NCBI RefSeq assembly: GCF_002078875.1
Contig: NC_034411.1
Coordinates: 57,027,238 to 57,091,237, forward strand
Direction of reading: 5' to 3'
From: Numida meleagris
Lineage: Eukaryota > Chordata > Aves > Galliformes > Numididae
Length of the DNA: 64,000 nt
Made by a program: the position numbers and the translations under genes
Notes under the pieces: generated by a model
Databases searched by the model: none
The model's input: only the letters and a program-made list of their open reading frames with translations
Told to the model about the DNA's origin: nothing
Shown here: piece after piece, positions 13,831 to 25,574 of the stretch
Layout: the number at the start of each line of letters is the position of its first letter
How positions within the stretch are numbered: the first letter of the stretch is position 1

Positions 13831-13836
13831 TTTATT
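13831..13836 (-). promoter_or_regulatory. Candidate distal poly(A) signal AATAAA
   Basis: Canonical minus-strand AATAAA about 1.07 kb beyond the stop of the 14902-15101 exon. It would give that exon a normal 3'UTR, or act as the distal site for AKAP7 generally. Confidence 0.35.
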
Positions 13837-14901
13837 GTGAGCATCGTTTGAGAAATGTATGACATTTCAGAATATACTGTTATATACTCAATGAGGGAAA
13901 AATGTAAGCCATGAAACATGATCAGTGCTTCACATCAATGGAGAATATGCACACAGCTGTTTTAACAGCACAAAATCGATACCAATCACAACAGGTATTA
14001 AATAGCTTTTATCATCAGAGGCAATTTTAAACAATGTTTATAAAAAATGCAAATATTGGACCTACTCCTGCACTGTACATCCAAAGCTCTTCTGAATTTT
14101 GCAGGTGTATGAAAGGAACAACGACACCGACACCCAACCCCAAGCAGTAGAAGGCAGAGATGGAGGAAACATCACAACCCGAATACATAAAACACTGTTC
14201 TAAAAAAAAAAAAAAAAAAGAAAAGGCAAATATCATCCCAAGGAATACTATTATTTTCAGGAGATCTTAATTGCAGCATCCTGACTCCATTAAAGCCAGC
14301 AACAGTTTGCCATTGACATTAGTGGAGCCTGAATTTCATTCTGAAATTTGAAACATTCTTCTGGTAGTGTAAACATCTGCAGAAACAGCATATCAGCGTC
14401 TATACAGGTATTCAAGTGCTGTTTAAAAAAAATTAAAAATAGACAGTGCTAACCCAAAATGCCGGTACATATATAAAAGGCAGAGAATTAAAAGACCTTT
14501 CTTCAAATACACATTTTAAAATATTTAAAAGCATCCATTTTTTTAATATCCATATATCATTGCTAGAGAAAAAAATCTATGAGAAAAGTCTGAATTATCT
14601 GCAATGATAAAGGAAGGGCACAGTGTTCGTTCAGATTTATTTGAAACCAGTAGTTTTCCACTTTGGAACCATGATGTATACCTGCACATTCAAGTGTGTT
14701 TCAAAGCAGTGCCGAGGAGTGGCTGTATTTAATGATGAACTACACTCCTTCTGTGCAAGTACTTCAGCATTATTCTTCATGAGCCATCTACACCCATTTG
14801 TATTTTCAGTAAAAAAAAGATGAAAAGAGAAAGGAAAATTTCTTGAAATATTTTTCATCTTCAAACAACCTGATGAGGTCTTACATCACAGCAGTTTACA
14901 A
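13837..14901 (-). other. Presumed 3'UTR of the alternative terminal exon
   Basis: No gene is seen here. The interval runs from the TGA at 14902 to the AATAAA at 13831-13836 and is AT-rich with an 18-base A run at 14202-14219. Bases 14280-14335 carry a short motif (ccattgacattagtgg and an inverted relative) like ones found in old dispersed bird and reptile repeats. Assignment as UTR depends on the exon being real. Confidence 0.3.
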
Positions 14902-15101
14902 TCATTCATTTGGAGATCCAGAGCTGATATAACTTTTCCGTTTACTGTTAGGGCTGTGCCTGTCTTCAAACAGTTCTTTTCTAATTTTCATGCGGACCTC
15001 AGGAGTGGATAACAGCTCCTTTATTTGACTCAGCCTGGATAACAGGGCCTGTGTTTCTCTGTGCAAAGCTTCTTTTACTAAGTCTGCTTCATGGCTCTTT
15101 C
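14902..15101 (-). CDS. Putative alternative terminal coding exon, phase-compatible with AKAP7
   Basis: Exon-like ORF 745 bp downstream of the AKAP7 PKA-binding exon on the same strand. A good acceptor (ttgttcttttcctctag|) precedes it, and the open frame runs 65 codons to a TGA at 14902-14904. The product is charged and helix-prone: KSHEADLVKEALHRETQ, then LLSRLSQIKELLSTPEV, ending SSGSPNE. It begins with two bases (GA) completing a split codon, the same phase as the AKAP7 shared exon. Splicing from the exon at 38143 or 55783 would therefore read straight into it and replace the PKA-binding helix. I do not recognise the peptide from any AKAP7 isoform. It could instead be the last exon of an unrelated minus-strand transcript. 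The acceptor, codon-like composition and stop are seen; assignment to AKAP7 is inference. Confidence 0.5.
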
Positions 15102-15845
15102 CTAGAGGAAAAGAACAATATAATATTTTATAATAACTAATGTCACTTAGAATCACTAATGTACAGAGACAGAGATCAATCGTATCTGCTTTGGACAGTG
15201 TTAAGTGCTTTTTCCCCATATTTTTAATAAAAAGGTGCTCTGTCAAAAGAAAACATACAATTTGCATCAACAACTGTTATCAAAAGTACAGAACAGAAAG
15301 GTGTCACATTTCAGAGAAACTCCTGCTATGTTACATACTGTGTAATAGTATCTGTGACGAGTATCGTAGTGGTAATTTTTAGCTCGGGATGCCAGCTGCT
15401 GACTCCGCAGCAGCACGTGCCCCCACGTCCAGCGAGCAGCCCCTCGGCAGTGCCAGGCTGTGCGCAGGGCATTGTTTCCACTTGTGGCAAGGCCTCTTCA
15501 TGCCCATTCCTTACAATCCGAAAGGCAAACACAGAGAGCTCAGTTTCTCTTCAAAAGCAAGGAAGGGACTCTTGGTATTAAGAGCCCATGGAGACTGGAG
15601 CAGTTTCACCATTCTGGTCTTTTTCCACAGTCCATCTCTCCCAGCATTCAACAGATTCTCAGCAATGCAAGCGCTTATGAGACCGGCAGGCAGTGTCCCT
15701 CGATTCAGAACAAACTTCTGATAAGAGCCTCTCAGGGCAGAGTGCCTGTCACCCAGCACCACTTAGCAAGTTTCAGCAGGGAGCTGGGACATGTTTTTGC
15801 CGTTATTCTTGGTGGGATACTCGCTCCCAGGCTTTTGCACTGCGC
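15102..15845 (-). other. AKAP7 3'UTR, or intron before the alternative last exon
   Basis: Directly follows the AKAP7 stop codon. The middle (about 15380-15700) is notably G+C-rich compared with its surroundings. Overlapping ORFs on the plus strand here look compositional and none matches a known family. The candidate ATTAAA lies at 15223-15228. Confidence 0.5.
15223..15228 (-). promoter_or_regulatory. Candidate poly(A) signal ATTAAA for the shared AKAP7 exon
   Basis: Minus-strand ATTAAA about 620 bp after the AKAP7 stop at 15846. Polyadenylation here would end the transcript before the putative alternative exon at 14902-15101, so use of this site would compete with splicing to that exon. The signal is seen; its use is inference. 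Confidence 0.35.
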
Positions 15846-16048
15846 TCACTTGCTGTTGTCATTGTCGCTCTCATTCTTAGTGCCACTAGCTGCTTCCTCA
15901 GCTTTCGCAGGGCTCCCATCAGTCTGTCTGGCTTTGTTTTGTGTTTCTTCTAAATACTGCTGTACAGCCTTGAGCACTGCATTCTCCACCAGCCTTTTGC
16001 TGAGGCTCACGAGCTCTGCGTCATCCGGCTCTGCTGCGTGCTTTTCAC
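15846..16048 (-). CDS. AKAP7: AKAP7 shared C-terminal exon with the PKA-binding helix
   Basis: Last coding exon shared by short and long isoforms. The acceptor reads cttgtctgttgtgacacatag| on the minus strand, after a pyrimidine-rich run. The exon begins GT, completing Ser (from 38143) or Gly (from 55783), then encodes 66 residues and a TGA at 15846-15848. Residues [18 protein letters not shown] and the following [13 protein letters not shown] form the amphipathic helix that docks on the RII (and RI) dimer of PKA; it is almost identical to the mammalian helix. The remainder, up to NESDNDNSK, is acidic, low in complexity and less conserved. The plus-strand ORF crossing this interval is its antisense shadow. 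Confidence 0.96.
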
Positions 16049-19000
16049 CTATGTGTCACAACAGACAAGAGAAGCAATTCATTTCCATGGAAAGAGCAGC
16101 TGGAATTGCATCAGGAGGAGCCTCTGGCTGAGCTGGACATCTAGATTTTAAGTTATTAGATGGTTTTAAGAGTGCCTCTTCCTGACTGTAAAAATAATTT
16201 CCCCCTCCAGGAGCTCTGATTGAAGTGTTTCATGAAGATGTACGCAGTACATCAGAGTAAAAGTATTTCACCTTTATTGTAACAGTCCTGTTAAGCCACT
16301 GGCTAACATTAACAGCACCCACTCAGCTTCAAAGTGTGCAAATTTCATTTCTTCTAGTCAGTAATAACACATGCCTTCCGGGCACACAACTGATTTACAT
16401 TTTAGGAAAATTCTTAAGTCTAGCTGCCCCGGTTTTGTGAGTTTCCTTAATAAATTTGAAAATGTCTACCTTTTTATTCACTGCTTAAAATTCAAGTTTC
16501 TCATGGGAAAAAAATATTGAAGTATCTTGTCTAAGAGCAGGTTATAAAATACTATTATTATTACTATTTTTCTTTTAAAATCAAGCACAAAACATGGTAC
16601 AACCATTTACTCCCCCCCATTTCCCCTTCTCTCTACTGATCTGAAGTTCTGACACTGATGTAAATGCCAACTCTATTCATAGGTATCTACTGATAAAAGC
16701 AAGAAGCTGGCATTTCCCTGCCCTGAGTTCACAGGATTAAACACACAACCAAGTAACTGTATACATAATGAGAATTTACATATTACATATATTTTGAAAT
16801 TATACTTTTCCATGAATCATTTTCCTAATGACTTACACAGCCTACTACAGCATCCTCCTTTGATGAGGAATGAAACAGGAAAAATGCAACTTATTGTCCA
16901 ATTTCCACTGGCTGTATAATTTGCACTTGCCACTCTGCAATTTCTTGCCCTAGGCAAACAACTGTTTCCCTGCACATACATTTAAAAGCCATGTTTTTAA
17001 TGTCCCTTTCTGGAGTTTGCATTCTGTAACTAGTAATAAGAGGCTGCTTAGTCACACACATCTGGTGAAAGAGATACTATTGTATGTTCTCAGCACAAAG
17101 CTTTGCACTGTTCAATTACCTAAATTTGTTCTCTTTCATATATGTAAATTTATTCAAGGTTGCCAGCACATATAGACTATAGTTATAAAAGACTTTCATT
17201 AGTCTTTCTAGGGGACTGTACAATCTGTGTGCAATTTCACTGATAAAACACAGTTCATAAGGGAACTTGAGAGGGAGAGGTGCACAAAAGCCTCCATTTC
17301 CACAGGCAACGCCTTTGTTAGCTGTTAGTATAAGCATCCTGCTCTGGAACAGCAAGACAGACCAACGTCCTCTAGTTCTGTTCCTATAGTTCATACGGTG
17401 CTGTTACAGTGGGACTGGAAGAACTGGGGTCTCCAGCTGAAGAGTGATCAAACTAAACCCAGGCAAAACGTTTCATTAGGTTTTGTAAAAAGTTGGGAAA
17501 TACCCTGAAAAATATTCAGAAAGGCATCTGTGGGGGGAAAAGAAAGTTAAATGAGAAATAACAAAAATAAAATAAAGCACTGAAAACAAATTTAGTAGTT
17601 CCAGGAAGAAACATTTCAAGTTAACATAAGAGTCACAGATACCCTCCCCAAAGCCACTCAGATGCCCATGTACTCTCTGGCACATCAGTTACCATGTTCT
17701 TCCACTCGCTGCATTCCCTGGGTTTAAGTCTATCCTTAACTTACTTAGAGGAGGGTCTTAAGTCAGGCTCTTATCTCATTGGAGACCTACAATATACATA
17801 AGCAGCATCTCCTCTCAGCTTCTATGAGATGATCCCTCAGGCTCCTCTGAATGCAGCCTTTTGATTCCAAATTTCCTCTGCTTTTATTAAAGACGCCCAG
17901 AACCAAAACAAAATGTTTTGGTTGTCACAGTCTATTTATTCGCTAGAAAAAAACACTGCTTTCCAGTTAAGAGTTTTTTATTTCTCAGAACTGCTACCGA
18001 ATCACAGAAATTGTTACTCACACAGCTCTAATGATCTGTCCAGGGAACTCTATAAACAAAATCAATGGGAAATAGGTGCTCAGCAGCTCTGGCACTTGAC
18101 CCTATAGTATTTAATATGCAGAATAAGGGTAGTCAGCCACAGAGGCCTCCAGATACCACAAAACAGTTGTGATTACACTTATTCAGAGTCATTTTACTTA
18201 CAGTAAATTACGTATTTTTTTATTTAATTCTACATTGTAGGAAAGGACAGGGCTCTTCTTCCACAAATATTTCCTCCATTCTTATAAAACAGCTGTCACT
18301 TCTACATATGTATCAAGTTCATATATGTACATTATAATATTACATATATATGCATTTAGATGCAAGTAGATGGTTTGCCGTGTAATTTCTCAAGCATCAA
18401 AAAGATATAAAATATCTAAAACGAGCCTTCTAGAAGTACACTTCAGAAAGCCACAGAACTGCTTTTAGAATTTTATTAAATTTGAGATGTTCATTTCTCA
18501 CCAACAGTCTGTATTACCCCGTAAGTCCTGTATTCCTGCTGGGAAGATTTCCATAGGATCTGGCTGATGTATGGCTGCGTGCACATCCTGGTATCAAGAG
18601 TAAGCCTAGATTTATCTTCCAGCCACTTTTGTGGCCTGGCACATGGGGCTATATGACTCAGTCACGCTCTCTTTATATTTTCAGATTCCCTAAATAGCAC
18701 TTTGTGTATGTGTATGCACAGTTCTGAAGTTCACTGGCAAGGCAACTGCGTATTCTAAAAGTATTCCTATTCATGACCATTAGCAAAATGAAACAGCTCA
18801 GGCAATAACAACTGGTATTGATCACTTATATTTACTTGAATATTTAATGTATAAGTCTACTCCATGCATTTTTCTCCATGCTGCATCTGCTGCTTGCAGG
18901 CAAATGTTCCTTTGTGTAGACTGTCATGAATGATCTGAATATCAGCAAAAAGTCATTGCTCTTATGCATGTTTTAGATTTAAATGGGAGGTTTAAAAATT

Positions 19001-22000
19001 CAGAATTACTTTGATTGTAAACTCCATTCTGAAAAAGGGAACAGATATACCACGTGCACTGTATTTACATCTATAGTATGCCTATCAGTACGGACTACAC
19101 CACTACTTTATTTCTGTGCCTGTGAATAAAAAAAATGCTTCCAATCTTGTATGTGGCTCAGAATAGAAATGAAATAAAGCCTCTATTTTATCTAAGAGTT
19201 TGATAATTCTCAGAAGATGAAAACAAATTCATATTCTGTGAATGCATGCATCCTTTTTATTATTTACTGAAAATGAAGCAAGCCTGCTGTCCTGAAATGA
19301 CCACACTTTTTTTTCAGAAGGTAACTATCAAGTGCACAGAATTATTCAAATGAGGATGTATGATCCCACAACATGCTGCCGTAGTTATGGATGTGAACAG
19401 GAGCCCTGAAACCAAAAGTAAGTTGAGATTCAAACTCACAGCTGAATAGCTCTATGGGATTATGTTTACTCTCCAATTCTACGCTTCCTGACATTTTTAC
19501 AAGACCATGAACTGAATTTTGAAAGATAGCATTGGAACAAATCAGATGTCGCTGTCCTGTTCTAGCCTGTGTTAGATACCTATGCGAGTATTTCAGGTTT
19601 GGAGAGAGGCAAAACTCACTTGAATCCACTCCTGTTTATCTTACTTGTCCATTTTTGCGGGACATTTCACTCAAAGAGCCAGCAGTACAATCATTTTACA
19701 AGAAAAGAGTTTTACAGCCTTTAATCAGCTATATTCTAAGACAAATTTCTGCAATCCTCGTCTCATGGCCTTAACATACTGCAGTTTGGTTTTGCTTCCA
19801 ACAACCTTTCATCACAAAAGAATGATGCCAACATGGAGCAAATTACAAAGGAGACTGCTGGTAATTCATATTGGTGGATGAGATGAGCTGGGAAGTCTGT
19901 TTTCTAAGAAGAGGGGTTACAGGCAATGAATGCCCTGAGGACTTCTGTGGTAACAGAAATGCCTCTGTCTCCCATTAGTTCATCAATTTCTAATACCCTT
20001 TACAAAATCTGGAAACAAGAAAACCCACAAAGGATTCTGGCAGTCTTTCGAAAACTAAACTTTAAGAAATTCCTTCGGAATGCTAGAAAACACCATTTTT
20101 CTACTTACACTGTGCCTCTTGCTGACACCCAAATAGTGAGCCAAGTTGCTGTTGCATGTGCACAAAACTTTGTACTTCACCAAAAGAATCCCTTTCTGTG
20201 TGTGATCCTGCAATGACTGAGGAGTCCACTCTAAGTCTTAATAACCTCTCACAATCAGTTAATTGACTATGCTCCCTCTGTACAGAGGCAAAAGCTTTGC
20301 TACCAATGCTGTATGGTGAGATTGGAAGGAAAGAGACAACCACGCAATTTACTGATGGACTAAGAAACTTTCAGCAGATGGCTATCAATTATTTCTATGA
20401 TGGGGTTGGAGCTAACCAAAAAAGGCCAATAAAAGCAATGTCAGACAGACTTCAGCTAAGTGCATCCACGCAGTTTGTGACTTCAGTGGCTGCGTCTTTA
20501 CCATGGTTTACTATCACCATGTTGCCAGGAGAAGATCTACACTCACAACACCCTGGTTGATGTAGACTACTGCAAGGCTGCCATGCCCTGCTACAACCCA
20601 TGGAAGTACCTTATTCCTGCTACGATATACCTTTGTGTCTGTAGAATCTAATTCAACATTAAAGTAAATCTCATTGACTTCAGTGGGAATGAGATTCCCA
20701 TACTTGCACAAAGAACTGCAGTGTCCTTGGCATCAGACCAACGTGCTGAACGTTCTCGTTACTGAGGACTTTCAGATAAACTTAGTAGGCCACATATATT
20801 AACAGAACTACAGCATTAAAAAATACCACCACCCTCACCCTGCTAAGACAGAATCCACAGTCCATAATGAGCTGAATTACAAGCTATGACCACTCACCGG
20901 ACCATATGCTTCCCACCCTTGTAGCAGACTGTGAATTATCCGGAACAGTCGAGATCATGGTTTTGAAGTAACAAAACACGAGCTTGTGCCCATATCTAAT
21001 CAACACAATAAGCACCAGCAGGAAAATCGGAACCCTAAACAATTCCTTGTTAATTAGGACGGGCTTCCATGAAATGTCTCCAGTGGTCACTTAAGAAATT
21101 GGCACAAACAAAGCAATGAGAGGTGTCAAAGGTTTACGGGCGTTTGGCCTGGTTCCGTGACGAAGGTCACAGAAAGGTGAAATTACAGTGTTGTTATGAC
21201 ATTACGGTAAGGACACTGTGTTGCTGCACATCCCCATAAATGAAGCTAAGCAGTGTGCAACATAGCTAGTTCAGCTCACCTTGCGCATCTGAAAAACTTG
21301 TTTGGTTTTAACAATGTCTTTCTGTACGCATGGAACTGCCTAATAAAGCAATACTAATCCTTCATGCTGAATGCATGGGTTTCTAGTTTGCTGGATTTTT
21401 TTTCCAATTTATGTGATTTGGCCTACAATAAAATAAAACCATAAAAAATACACATTTCAAGTGCAGAGGAAATTCAGGCTCTTGCAGCTGTTCAGGGAAT
21501 ATGATGCTTTTGCCAGTTTTGATGATGAAAGCAAGAATATCTGCAGGCTGCCTTCAATTTGGAGGCTTAGTTAACTTGGCAAAAGTTTGTTTTGTTTCAG
21601 ACAAAATGCTTCAAAGCTCAGTGATCTAAGATTTCTGATCACCTCTACGTACAACTGGAGAAACACAGAACATGCTCTGCTAAACCTATCCTTTCTCCTA
21701 CAAGCACTGCGGGATGCAACGTCAGTTATGAGCCTTCCAAAAGAAAAAAAAAAAAGTCTAGCATGCTAAGCCATGAATTCAGACAATCATTTGGTCTTAA
21801 GTAACTGGTCTATCATAGGGTTTTGGTCATCTTGGCCATACGAAATCAGAATCGTTGTAATTAAACAGTAGCTAATAATTCTGAAGGTATGACCACAGTT
21901 TGCTAACAGTTAACCCAATTCACAAGAATCCAGAAAGTGTTGTCAGAGGATAGTGTAGAGAGACCGCTTCATTAAAACAAAAAGGGAAGATTACTATATT

Positions 22001-22247
22001 GTAAAACTAAATTTAATGCAATCAACCCTTTACATAAACCAACTAGGTTAGGCATTAAAAAAAAAAAGCATACTAGAAGTGTTCACATTCTTCCAATGCT
22101 TAAAATGAAATAGCTGTAAAAACATTTTCTTTGTCAAACAACATAAAACACCTTAAGAATATAACCAATATTCTCAACATAACAGCAACATTTCTTTCAC
22201 AAGATTCTCTACGGCTCCAAAAATGCACTCTTGCAGCAAAAGAATAA

Positions 22248-22261
22248 CCCCCCCCCCCCCC
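22248..22261. repeat. 14-base C homopolymer
   Basis: Uninterrupted C run in otherwise AT-rich intron sequence. The ORF crossing it is not credible. Confidence 0.9.
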
Positions 22262-23069
22262 ATATTTCTCCTTCCTTATACTCAGTGAGCCAAAGTCTAT
22301 TCCAGTGGCATTTCTATGAAACAAATTCAAAAAACATGTAGGCAATGACATAAACTGAACTAACCATCACAACTTTTACCAGCTAACACTCTGTATCACA
22401 ACGGATTGCTCATTAACATGCCTTAAAATTGATGGTTCTGTCCTCTTTCCACTCTGTTGTCCATTCTCAAATTTTACTTCCTCCATCTACACAATATTCC
22501 CAACTCTTTAGCATCCTACTAACTGTAATCCTGTCCTATTAGCATAAATGGATAACTGCTTATTTATGCTAGTCCTGGTCCTTTATTTCTGTCAGGTCAA
22601 ATAGTTCTAATTTGGAGTTTCATCTTTGCCTCTTCATTCCCTGCTATTTTAAAGCAATGTTTTTCGTAGTCTTTTGTCAACTCAAGGTAAAGGAAGAAGG
22701 GTTTGATATTCAGGCTAAAAAGTGTTTTTGCATTTTTCTTCATTACACTCCGAACCAGCCTTGAAAAAATAAAGTGGTATTTTTTTCTTTACTCCCATTA
22801 AAGCAATATATTTGCTTCAATAGTTCACTTCACCTTCATATTTTCCACATACAAATAGTCCTCCCACGTCTATTTTTGGCAAGAAAGACCAAGTGAATTT
22901 CCATAAGATGAGGATTAGGAAGAAGACAGGCAGTGTTTCCCCTTAAAAGCAGATTATATCTTTCACAGTTTTGGGATTTCCTGCACCAGAAGTAGTAACT
23001 CAGAGCACCTTAAGATTAGCCTGTCCTCATAGCCTGGGTGCAGCACCATGGCGATCCAGCTATTCTGCC

Positions 23070-23132
23070 ACTGATGTGAAAGCTTACATCTGGATACAAC
23101 ACTGATGTGGGAGCTTATACTTGGATACATCT
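23070..23132. repeat. 31-bp tandem duplication
   Basis: Two adjacent units, starting actgatgtgaaagcttacat at 23070 and actgatgtgggagcttatac at 23101, each continuing to (t)tggatac. It is intronic. Confidence 0.85.
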
Positions 23133-25549
23133 TACCACATAACGAGTTTTTATCCCAAGTCTAATCCTGTAATCTCTTCTTATTTCATGCCTTGTATAGA
23201 GATTATGGCAAAAAAAAAAGGACCCAGGGAATTAAATTCATCTTTCAAAGCAATATGATGAGCTTCATTTGCAACAGAGTTGGTATTACTGTTACTCATC
23301 ACACTGAAGCAGGCATGACAGGCAGTGCCCCAGTGGTCTGGGCTGTGTAGTACCAAGCCCTCTGTCCTTGTCACTCCTGGCTCTCACTCTGTGTTTCAGT
23401 CCACTTGCAAGAGAGAACATACACAGCAGGTGAACCGAGCACACCACGTGGGGGCAACAGAAAGTAATATTTATTTCACTAAATCAGAGGATCAAGCCTT
23501 TCAAAATATGCAAACACTGTATCAAATTTCACATTAACAAAAAAGATAACCCCAGACCTCAGGAGGGTGTTCCATCACTGGAACTCACTTCAGTCTCAGA
23601 TTATCCTACAAGAATAAACCTTCATCTTGTGCTGAAAAAAGCCCCTTGCATTCTATTACTGATGCGCCTGTGAAAAGTAAAGGCAGAGCAGAGCAAAGAG
23701 AGGAAGAAAGAGAAACTTTCATGATTGCATTAGTCTACACTGAGTGGTAATGGATTTTAAAGACAGCAAAACATGTTTCTCATTTGCTGATTCCTCTCAG
23801 CCACAGAAGTGCTGCAAAACCTATGCCCGATACTTAATACGGCTTTGTTCAATCCTTGTGCTTTGTACTAAAGTGGAAAATTGAATAAAATGCCATTTAA
23901 AAAATTACTGCTATGATGTGAAATGGAATGAGTAACACAATAATAGACCATGACAGAATACATTTCTCTTAGTGAGAGGATACAAGTTCTCCAGTGAGAG
24001 TAAATGAATTATCCATGTCTCAGTATTTTAACTCACAGGAAATGAAGCAAGTGGCCAGGTGGATCAAAGGGATTACGCCATCAGCAGGAATGATAAAGCT
24101 AATGGCAGATTTTGAGACACTGGGGATTGGAATCCAGACGAGATACAAAATAAGGAACAAATTTTCTCTATACCAATTTAAAACAGCATTCTTAAGGTTC
24201 ACGAGGGTTCCACACAGGGCCATGGGCCTGACAGCAGTTCAGCTGTGTATGCCAACATCAGAACTACAAGTTTAAAAGAACCACCCACTGCAAAAGTTTG
24301 GCAATGGCCAGAAGTGTGCCAGTACATCACACTTCCAGATGAAGGCCCAGGGACTTAGTCTATACTCAAACATTTCCTTTGATGAATGATAAGCTTTAAA
24401 CAACATCTGCGACATCCAGTCCATTTTCCTTTAATAAACGCAGAGTAACTGCCCATCCCTTTCTCCAGTCTGATTTCCAGAGCATAAGCATCATCTCTCC
24501 AATACCCAGAACTAAATCTCAGTCTCTTCTGCCAGTTTTACAATTCAAGCTTAAGGGAACAGCAAAGACAGTTTTACCCAAATCTTAGGAATAGGAAAAA
24601 TGGTTAGAAACAGTACTAAACCAATAATAACTAGCTGCTGAACAACACATCAGTACACCTTATTACAACACTTTCTAAGATTCCTTATTTTCCCTTTTGC
24701 CTAGTGTTTAACAAGTAGTAACAGACCAGTGCTATCTAAAGGACCACCTCACTGGACCAAGGACCTTTGTTTGCCTTGTCTGCTTTGTTTGTCTGTATTC
24801 ATCTGAAAATCTCAGTCACAATATTGCAAAATATAGAGTCTGCTCTGCAGCCAAGCATCTGTCACTGGAAGGAATCTTTCCCCAAAATATATACAAAATG
24901 TTCCCTCTTGTTCTTATTCTGCATGATGTAATAGAAGTAATCCTGTGCTATCTTAACAGTTGCTTAATCAAATTAACCTACTCCTGTCTTCTGGGTTTGT
25001 AGCTCCACAGTTCCCGAGCCACTTTCTGCAAGTGAAGCTCCTGGGTTGCTACGCTGCTTTTGGAGCATTATCTTCTGTTGAAAAGCAACCCTTCTGACTT
25101 CTTTCATGTGAGCACCCCTCACACAGAGATGCCCTCTGGCTGTACCCTGCTCAGTCCTACTTTGTGCCTCTGGTGCTTCCCAGACAGAAACGACACTGAT
25201 CTTCCCTGGGCAGACTTAATTAGCACCACACGAATGTCCTTTATGTTACAACACAGTAGGTCTAGTGATGTATTATCTTGCTGAAGGGGAAGAAGAGAGA
25301 AGATTTGGGTTTTTTCCTTCCCAAAGGTGAACATTTTCTATGGATGAAACCTGTTCTATCCCCTTTTTTAAAAGGAGGCAGAGTACAGCCTCCCAGTCAT
25401 TCCAGGTCAGTATGGAAATGTCAAGTTTGACCGTCCAATTATTTGTCCAGATTTCATTTTCTAATACGCCAAAATGAAGTAAGTAACTTGTTTTCTCTTT
25501 TTTTTTTAATTATACGGTATCTTTAAGAGAGACTGTGCAGACCAGTTGC

Positions 25550-25574
25550 TTTTTTTTTTTTTTTTTTTTTTTTT
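25550..25574. repeat. 25-base T homopolymer
   Basis: Uninterrupted run of T, equal to poly(A) on the minus strand. It may be the tail of a decayed retroposed sequence, but the flanking DNA shows no recognisable parent gene. Confidence 0.9.

Noticed and set aside
15840..15850. Donor-like CAA|GTGAGC overlapping the AKAP7 stop, possibly splicing to the exon at 15101
   Set aside because: Joining there gives the wrong phase and a stop a few codons into the 14902-15101 exon, so it does not explain that open frame.
15460..16131. 223-codon plus-strand ORF
   Set aside because: Its second half is antisense to the AKAP7 PKA-binding exon, which is conserved in protein sequence; the rest is composition-driven.
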